Assembly (NCBI GenBank): GCA_022827045.1
Contig: JAJDTQ010000199.1
Coordinates: 1-40,347 of the forward strand
Length of the DNA: 40,347 nucleotides
Direction of reading: 5' to 3'
Source: Candidatus Binatia bacterium
Lineage (GTDB): Bacteria; Desulfobacterota_B; Binatia; UBA9968; JAJDTQ01
Position numbers and translations under genes: made by a program. Below are positions 35,135-40,347 of this stretch, one piece after another; position 1 is the stretch's first letter; each line of letters starts with the position of its first letter. A model generated the notes under the pieces. That model did no database searches. It was given only the letters and a program-made list of their open reading frames with translations, and was not told where the DNA came from.

Positions 35135-36657
35135 AACGGCGGCCGGTCCAGGCTGCGGTACTGGATGGCCTCGGCGATGTGCGGCGGCCGGATTTCCTCG
35201 GCGCCCTCGAGGTCCGCGATGGTGCGGCCCACCTTGAGAATGCGCACGTAGGCGCGGGCGCTCAGTCCGAGGCGGTTGATGGCGGTCTCCAGGAGTTGCT
35301 CCGCCGCCGCGTCCACCGTGCAGTAGCGCCCGACGTCACGGGCGCCCATGCGCGCGTTGGCGTGGATCCCGGACTTGTCGAAGCGGTCCACCTGGACCCT
35401 CCTGGCCTGGTTGACGCGCTCTCGAACGGCCCCGGAGGACTCGCCCGGTGCGCGCGAGGCCAGCGCCTGGTAGTCCACCGACGGCACCTCCACCTGGATG
35501 TCGATGCGATCCAGCAGCGGCCCGGACACCCGGGAGCGGTAGCGCGTGATCTGCATGGGGGTGCAGCGGCATTCCTTGTGCGGATCCGAGAAGAAACCGC
35601 AGGGGCAGGGATTCATGGCCGCCACCAACATGAACGCGGCCGGGTAGTCGATGGCGCCGGCGGCCCGGACCACCGTGATCCGGCCGTCCTCCAGAGGCTG
35701 GCGGAGCACCTCGAGGACGTTGCGGCGGAACTCCGGGGCCTCGTCCAGGAACAGCACGCCGTTGTGGGCCAGCGACACCTCTCCGGGCTTGGGGACCGTG
35801 CCCCCGCCCACCAGCCCGGCGTCGGAGATGGTATGGTGGGGCGCCCGGAAAGGCCGCACCGCCACCAGCGCGCGTCCGTTCAGCGCTCCCGTCACGCTGT
35901 GGATCTTGGTGGTCTCCAGGGCTTCCGCCAGGGTCAGGTCCGGCAGAATGGTGGGAAGCCGCTTGGCCAGCATGGTTTTGCCCGAGCCCGGCGGGCCCAT
36001 CAGAAGGACATTGTGCCCGCCCGCGGCCGCCACCTCCAGCGCGCGCTTGACGTGGGGCTGTCCGCGCACGTCGCCGAAGTCGGCATCGTGGACGGCGTGC
36101 TGGCGGAACAATCGCGCCAGGTCGACCCGTGTGGGCTCCATCTCCCGCTCTCCGTTCAGGAACTCCACGACCTCGGCAAGGCTCTCCACGCCGAAGACGT
36201 CGATGTCCTCGACCACCGCCGCTTCCGCGCCGTTGGCGCGGGGCAGGATCAGGCCCTTGAGCCCCTGCGCCCTGACGGCCGCCGCAATGGGCAGCGCGCC
36301 GCGGACGGGCTTGACGGCCCCGTCCAGGGATAGCTCCCCCACCAGCAGGTAGTCGGCAAGACGGAACGGCGACACGGCGCCCTGGGCCGCGACGATTCCC
36401 ACGGCCATGGGCAGGTCGTAGCCGGACCCTTCCTTCTTGACGTCGGCGGGAGCGAGGTTGATGGTGATCCGTTGCGGGGGGAACGGGTAGCCGCAGTTCC
36501 TCAACGCCGCCCGTACGCGCACCTTGCTCTCGCGCACGGCGCCCTCGGGCAGACCCACCATGACGAGCTCCGGGAGGCCGGAGGCGATATCGACCTCCAC
36601 CGCCACCTTGAGCGCGTCGATGCCGTGGAGCGACGCGCCGTATACCCTCGAAAGCAT
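35131..36657 (-). CDS. comM: ComM/YifB-type Mg-chelatase-like AAA+ helicase
   Basis: ComM is a hexameric helicase that promotes branch migration during natural transformation. The N-terminal domain (VEVDIASGLPELVMVGLP, KKEGSGYDLPMAVGI) is Lon-protease-like. Then come Walker A LLMGPPGSGKTMLAKRL, Walker B GVLFLDEAPEF, the sensor region AAMNPCPCGFFSDPHKECRC with its zinc-like cysteines, and a C-terminal lid with RLGLSARAYVRILKVGRTIA. Length (508 residues) is normal. It suggests capacity for DNA uptake but is widespread beyond competent species. Convergent with pyrD, divergent from the guaB leader. Confidence 0.94.
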   Translation of the reverse strand: MLSRVYGASLHGIDALKVAVEVDIASGLPELVMVGLPEGAVRESKVRVRAALRNCGYPFPPQRITINLAPADVKKEGSGYDLPMAVGIVAAQGAVSPFRLADYLLVGELSLDGAVKPVRGALPIAAAVRAQGLKGLILPRANGAEAAVVEDIDVFGVESLAEVVEFLNGEREMEPTRVDLARLFRQHAVHDADFGDVRGQPHVKRALEVAAAGGHNVLLMGPPGSGKTMLAKRLPTILPDLTLAEALETTKIHSVTGALNGRALVAVRPFRAPHHTISDAGLVGGGTVPKPGEVSLAHNGVLFLDEAPEFRRNVLEVLRQPLEDGRITVVRAAGAIDYPAAFMLVAAMNPCPCGFFSDPHKECRCTPMQITRYRSRVSGPLLDRIDIQVEVPSVDYQALASRAPGESSGAVRERVNQARRVQVDRFDKSGIHANARMGARDVGRYCTVDAAAEQLLETAINRLGLSARAYVRILKVGRTIADLEGAEEIRPPHIAEAIQYRSLDRPPF

Positions 36658-36822
36658 GCCTGAAGTATCTATTCGGCACGCTGCTCCCGATCTTTAGCCG
36701 GATGCCGACGGCAGACCCGTAACCATTCGGAATCATTGACTCGGCGAGCATCCGGGGATCATGTCGCCGGAGCGAAGGAAAGGGAAACTTGCCAGCGCCG
36801 GGAAATCTTGCTAGGAGGTGTC

Positions 36823-36909
36823 ATGGACAGCATGATGACGCTCCAAAGACCACCAAGCCCAGGCGCCCGTCTGGGCTTTTTTTGTACCGTTTTCCCGCCG
36901 CTCGCCTGA
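36823..36909 (+). CDS. 28-residue leader ORF before guaB
   Basis: AGGAGGTG lies directly upstream of ATG 36823 (spacing only 4 bases from GGAGG). The ORF runs 28 codons and stops at TGA 36907-36909, 8 bases before the guaB ATG, with the guaB ribosome-binding site (GAGGTGAAGG) overlapping its stop. A perfect terminator lies within it (36855-36883). Translation of the leader would place ribosomes on the terminator, so the arrangement looks like translation-coupled attenuation. The peptide itself ([14 protein letters not shown]...) shows no codon run for one amino acid. Confidence 0.45.
   Translation: MDSMMTLQRPPSPGARLGFFCTVFPPLA
36855..36883 (+). terminator. Intrinsic terminator in the guaB leader
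   Basis: AAGCCCAG (36855-36862) pairs with CTGGGCTT (36871-36878) across GCGCCCGT, followed by a seven-T run. It faces rightward, between the divergent comM start and guaB, where no upstream plus-strand gene needs a terminator. This makes an attenuator the likely role. Confidence 0.75.
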
Positions 36910-36917
36910 GGTGAAGG

Positions 36918-38384
36918 ATGCTCGACCAAGAGGTCTTGCCCGTAGGGCTGACGTTCGATGACGTGCTCTTGGTACCCGCGGAATCGTCGATTCTGCCGCG
37001 CGACACGGATGTTTCCACCCGGTTGACGGAGCGCATCCAGCTCAACATCCCGCTGCTGAGCGCGGCCATGGACACGGTCACCGAGGCCCGGACGGCCATC
37101 GCCATGGCCCAGGAGGGCGGCATGGGCTTCATCCACCGCAACATGCCCCCTGCCGACCAGGCCAGGGAGGTGGAGAAGGTCAAGAAATTCGAGAGCGGCA
37201 TGATCTCGGACCCGGTCACCGTAACCCCTCACCAGAAGATCGCCGAGGCGCGGGAGTTGATGGAGCAGCACGGCATCTCGGGCCTGCCGGTGACACTGGG
37301 CGGCCGGCTGGTGGGAATCCTGACCAACCGCGACCTCCGCTTCGAGAAGAACCTGGAGCGCTGCGTCGACGAGTTGATGACCAAGGAGAATCTGGTCACG
37401 GTGCCGGACGGCGTCGACCTCGACCAGGCCCAGGAGCTCCTGCACCAGCACCGGATCGAAAAGCTGTTGGTGGTGGACGACCACTACCGCCTCAAGGGCC
37501 TCATCACGGTCAAGGACATCGAGAAGAAGACCCGGCATCCCATGGCCTGCAAGGACGACCGCGGCCAACTGCGGGTGGGCGCCGCCGTGGGCGTGGGCCC
37601 CGATCGGGAGGAGCGCGTGGAGGCGCTGGTCCGCGCCGGCGTCGACGTGATCGCGGTGGACACGGCCCACGGCCACTCAAGCAAGGTGCTGGACGCGGTG
37701 GCGCAAATCCGCCGCGACTATCCCGAGATCGAGCTCATCGCTGGAAACGTGGCCACGGCCCAGGGGACCCAGGCGCTCGTCGACGCCGGCGCCAACGGCG
37801 TCAAAGTGGGCGTCGGTCCGGGCTCCATCTGCACCACCCGGGTGGTATCCGGGGTCGGGGTCCCGCAACTCAGCGCCATCGCCGACTGCGCCCGGGTGGG
37901 CGCCCGCACCGGCGTTCCGCTGGTTTCGGACGGCGGCATCAAGTACTCCGGCGACATCACCAAGGCGCTCGCGGCGGGCGCCGGCTCGGTCATGATCGGC
38001 ACGCTGTTCGGGGGGTGCGAGGAAAGCCCGGGCGAAACCGTGCTCTACCAGGGCCGCACCTACAAGGTCTACCGCGGCATGGGTTCCATCGGCGCCATGC
38101 GGGAAGGCAGCAGGGACCGCTACGCACAGGACGACATCGAAGACGAAGTGAAGCTCGTGCCCGAGGGGGTCGAGGGCCAGGTGCCCTACCGCGGCACCCT
38201 GGCGGCCAACGTCTACCAGCTCATCGGCGGCGTCCGAGCCGGCATGGGCTACGTCGGCTGCACCAACATCGACGAGCTGCAGACCAAGGCCCGATTCATG
38301 CAGGTTACCGCCGCCGGGCTTACCGAAGGCCACGTCCACGACGTCTTCATCACCAACGAAGCGCCCAACTATCGCAGAGAATGA
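36918..38384 (+). CDS. guaB: IMP dehydrogenase
   Basis: GuaB oxidises IMP to XMP, the first step to GMP. The 488-residue protein has the TIM barrel with two inserted CBS domains (about 95-215). The catalytic loop [17 protein letters not shown] contains the active Cys. [19 protein letters not shown] binds phosphate, and [10 protein letters not shown] and the flap Arg-Tyr ([10 protein letters not shown]) are present. Its stop overlaps guaA (ATGA). The terminator-containing leader upstream suggests control by attenuation. Confidence 0.96.
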   Translation: MLDQEVLPVGLTFDDVLLVPAESSILPRDTDVSTRLTERIQLNIPLLSAAMDTVTEARTAIAMAQEGGMGFIHRNMPPADQAREVEKVKKFESGMISDPVTVTPHQKIAEARELMEQHGISGLPVTLGGRLVGILTNRDLRFEKNLERCVDELMTKENLVTVPDGVDLDQAQELLHQHRIEKLLVVDDHYRLKGLITVKDIEKKTRHPMACKDDRGQLRVGAAVGVGPDREERVEALVRAGVDVIAVDTAHGHSSKVLDAVAQIRRDYPEIELIAGNVATAQGTQALVDAGANGVKVGVGPGSICTTRVVSGVGVPQLSAIADCARVGARTGVPLVSDGGIKYSGDITKALAAGAGSVMIGTLFGGCEESPGETVLYQGRTYKVYRGMGSIGAMREGSRDRYAQDDIEDEVKLVPEGVEGQVPYRGTLAANVYQLIGGVRAGMGYVGCTNIDELQTKARFMQVTAAGLTEGHVHDVFITNEAPNYRRE

Positions 38385-39913
38385 TCGTTATCCTGGATTT
38401 CGGGTCGCAGTACACCCAACTGATCGCGCGCCGTGTGCGTGAAGCCGGCGTCTACTGCGAGATCCACCCATTCAATGCTCCGGTGGAACGGTTGGCGCGG
38501 CTCGAGCCCGCCGGCGTCATCCTGTCCGGCGGACCCGCGAGCGTCTATAACAGCAACGCCCCCGCGGTCGAGCCCGAGTTGTTCCGGCTGCCCGTGCCGT
38601 TCCTCGGCATCTGCTACGGCATGGGCATCATCAACCAAGCCATGGGGGGCGGCGTGGCGGAAGCCATGGAACGCGAGTACGGACTCGCCGACCTCCAGGT
38701 GGACGACCACACCGACCTGTTCGCCGGGATCGATCCCGGCGACGGCCACAGCGTGTGGATGAGCCACGGCGACCGGATGACCTCGCTGCCCGACGGCTGG
38801 TCGGTCATCGCCCACACCGCCAATTCCCCCATTGCCGCCTTCGCCGACGGCCGGCGGCGTTTCTATGGCCTCCAGTTCCATCCCGAGGTGGTACACACCC
38901 AGAACGGCCGGGCAATCCTGGAGAACTTCCTGTTCCGCGTCTGTCGCTGCTCCGCCGACTGGGACATGGAGCACTTCGCCACGGCCGCGATCGAGAAGAT
39001 CCGCCAACAGGTGGGCGACGGCCGCGTGCTGTGCGGGTTGAGCGGCGGGGTCGACTCGTCGGTGGCCGCCACCCTGGTGCACCGCGCCGTCGGCGACCGG
39101 CTGGTGTGCGTCTTCGTCAACAACGGACTCCTGCGCCACGGCGAGGCGGAAGCCGTGTCCGGAGTCATGGGCGAGCGTTTCGGTGCGGGGTTCCGCTACG
39201 TGGACGCATCCCGACGTTTCCTCGACGTCCTGGAAGGGGTGGAGGACCCGGAGGAGAAGCGCAAGCGCATCGGCAACCTCTTCATCCAGGTGTTCGAGGA
39301 CGAAACCCGCAAGCTCGGCGACTTTCCCTTCCTGTGCCAGGGGACCCTCTATCCCGACGTCATCGAGTCCGTGCCCAACGCCGGCCCGTCCGCCCTCATC
39401 AAGAGCCATCACAACGTCGGCGGACTTCCAAAGAACATGAACTTCGAGCTGGTGGAGCCCCTGCGGGAGCTCTTCAAGGATGAGGTCCGCGAGCTGGGGC
39501 GCGAGTTGGGCCTGCCGGACAAGTGGATTCACCGGCAGCCGTTCCCCGGCCCGGGCCTGGCCATCCGCATCCTCGGCGACGTCACCGAAGAGCGGCTCAG
39601 CCTCCTGCGCGCCGCCGACGCCATCGTGGTGGAGGAAGTCCGCAACGCCGGTCTGTACGAACGCATCTGGCAGTCCTTCGCGGTCCTGCTGCCGATCCGC
39701 ACCGTGGGCGTCATGGGTGACGAGCGCACCTACGAGAACGTGGCGGCGGTAAGGGCCGTGGAGAGCCAGGACGGCATGACGGCGGACTGGGTCGCGCTGC
39801 CGCCGGAGCTCCTGGGACGCATCTCCAACCGCATCATCAATGAGGTGCGCGGCATCAACCGGGTGGTCTACGACGTCTCGTCCAAGCCCCCTGCAACCAT
39901 CGAATGGGAATGA
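38381..39913 (+). CDS. guaA: GMP synthase (glutamine-hydrolysing)
   Basis: GuaA converts XMP to GMP using glutamine and ATP. The N-terminal class I amidotransferase has the catalytic Cys in FLGICYGMG and the His-Glu in [10 protein letters not shown]. The ATP-pyrophosphatase domain has [13 protein letters not shown], and the C-terminal dimerisation domain ends with KPPATIEWE, as in the family. Length (510 residues) is normal. ATG 38381 overlaps the guaB stop and the stop overlaps the dnaE start, so three genes are read as one coupled unit. Confidence 0.96.
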   Translation: MIVILDFGSQYTQLIARRVREAGVYCEIHPFNAPVERLARLEPAGVILSGGPASVYNSNAPAVEPELFRLPVPFLGICYGMGIINQAMGGGVAEAMEREYGLADLQVDDHTDLFAGIDPGDGHSVWMSHGDRMTSLPDGWSVIAHTANSPIAAFADGRRRFYGLQFHPEVVHTQNGRAILENFLFRVCRCSADWDMEHFATAAIEKIRQQVGDGRVLCGLSGGVDSSVAATLVHRAVGDRLVCVFVNNGLLRHGEAEAVSGVMGERFGAGFRYVDASRRFLDVLEGVEDPEEKRKRIGNLFIQVFEDETRKLGDFPFLCQGTLYPDVIESVPNAGPSALIKSHHNVGGLPKNMNFELVEPLRELFKDEVRELGRELGLPDKWIHRQPFPGPGLAIRILGDVTEERLSLLRAADAIVVEEVRNAGLYERIWQSFAVLLPIRTVGVMGDERTYENVAAVRAVESQDGMTADWVALPPELLGRISNRIINEVRGINRVVYDVSSKPPATIEWE

Positions 39914-40347
39914 GCAACTTCGTACACCTTCATTGCCACACCCAGTACAGCCTGCTGGACGGCGCCAACAAGATCGATCCGCTGATCGAGCGGGCCAAGA
40001 GCCTGGGGCAGCCGGCCATCGCCATGACCGACCACGGCAACATGTTCGGCGCGGTGGAGTTCTACCGCAAGGCGGTGGAGGCCGGGATCAAGCCGATCCT
40101 CGGCTGCGAGGTCTACGTGGCTCCGGGCAGCCGCTACGAGCGCCAGGGGATCGACCGCGGCAACAGGGAACACAACCACCACCTGATCCTGCTGGCCATG
40201 AACGACGAGGGCTACCGCAACCTCTGCAGGCTGGTCACGCACGGCTTCACCGAGGGATTCTACTACAAGCCGCGGGTCGACAAGGAGCTGCTGCGCGAGT
40301 TCAACCCGGGCATCATCGCCCTGAGCGGTTGCCTGAGCGGCGAGATG
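39910..40347 (+). CDS. dnaE: DNA polymerase III alpha subunit, N-terminal part
   Basis: The frame opens at ATG 39910, overlapping the guaA stop (ATGA), and runs to the window end (146 codons, incomplete). It is the PHP domain of Dna[20 protein letters not shown] carries the HxH metal motif, then [49 protein letters not shown] and [13 protein letters not shown]. All these match the start of replicative polymerases. Whether the PHP metal site is fully conserved cannot be judged from the part visible. Confidence 0.95.
   Translation, partial: MSNFVHLHCHTQYSLLDGANKIDPLIERAKSLGQPAIAMTDHGNMFGAVEFYRKAVEAGIKPILGCEVYVAPGSRYERQGIDRGNREHNHHLILLAMNDEGYRNLCRLVTHGFTEGFYYKPRVDKELLREFNPGIIALSGCLSGEM

Noticed and set aside
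36658..36917. Guanine riboswitch before guaB
   Set aside because: The characteristic three-way junction and conserved loop bases are not seen; only a leader ORF and terminator are supported.
38015..38380. Upstream extension of guaA to a 632-codon frame
   Set aside because: The extra codons overlap guaB in another frame; the family N-terminus [11 protein letters not shown] begins at 38381.

Overview
The window is mostly G+C-rich DNA (about 65% on hand-counted lines, e.g. 40/60 at 8581-8640) from a Gram-negative-type bacterium. It carries rpoZ, a Tat pathway, quinone-type dihydroorotate dehydrogenase, ComM, class I IMPDH/GMP synthetase and DnaE. The mix of acyl-CoA carboxylase, orphan di-iron oxygenase, ETF, DUF1989 proteins and NitT/TauT-type ABC genes resembles environmental deltaproteobacterial or candidate-phylum metagenome genomes. 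I cannot name the species.\n\nLayout. 1-1.6 kb: the right end of an IS3-family element has landed inside a VapC-like PIN gene, whose coupled upstream partner is a 331-residue unknown. 1.9-7.2 kb: housekeeping genes, mainly on the minus strand (rpoZ, bioB, NUDIX, HEAT protein, GDPD). Among them are a plus-strand Asp/Glu-racemase-fold protein and pgeF, and a self-contained minus-strand small transcript (5.50-5.70 kb). 7.2-11.0 kb: a three-gene biotin-dependent acyl-CoA carboxylase operon. 11.1-12.1 kb: tatA/B-tatC. 12.3-17.2 kb: HDAC-like deacetylase, fabF, fabH, EamA transporter and a DUF1989 protein. 17.2-19.8 kb: pyrE, N-carbamoyl amino acid/allantoate amidohydrolase and pyrR. 19.8-24.8 kb: an ABC importer with two permeases, an ATPase and two near-duplicate binding proteins.\n\n24.8-29.5 kb is an accessory region with partly lower G+C (25/60 at 25081-25140; 32/60 at 28921-28980). 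It holds a HEPN-type protein, a divergent M20 protein coupled to a second DUF1989 protein, and a four-gene cassette in which every junction is a 4-nt stop/start overlap. The cassette encodes an unknown, a UDG-fold-like protein, a frameshifted DUF4258-type protein and a small partner. A duplicated operator-like sequence precedes it.\n\n29.6-32.9 kb: a PaaA/PaaC-like di-iron protein, a 62-residue helical protein, ETF beta and alpha, and a 75-residue protein behind a near-consensus sigma-54 promoter. 33.0-35.1 kb: pyrB-pyrD, convergent with comM. 36.8-40.3 kb: a leader ORF with an embedded terminator, then guaB-guaA-dnaE coupled by ATGA overlaps; dnaE runs off the window.\n\nThe strongest candidates for something undescribed are the four-gene coupled cassette, the di-iron/ETF cluster, the compact small-RNA/mini-ORF unit at 5.5 kb and the guaB leader. 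All functional statements come from reading the sequence; no searches were run.
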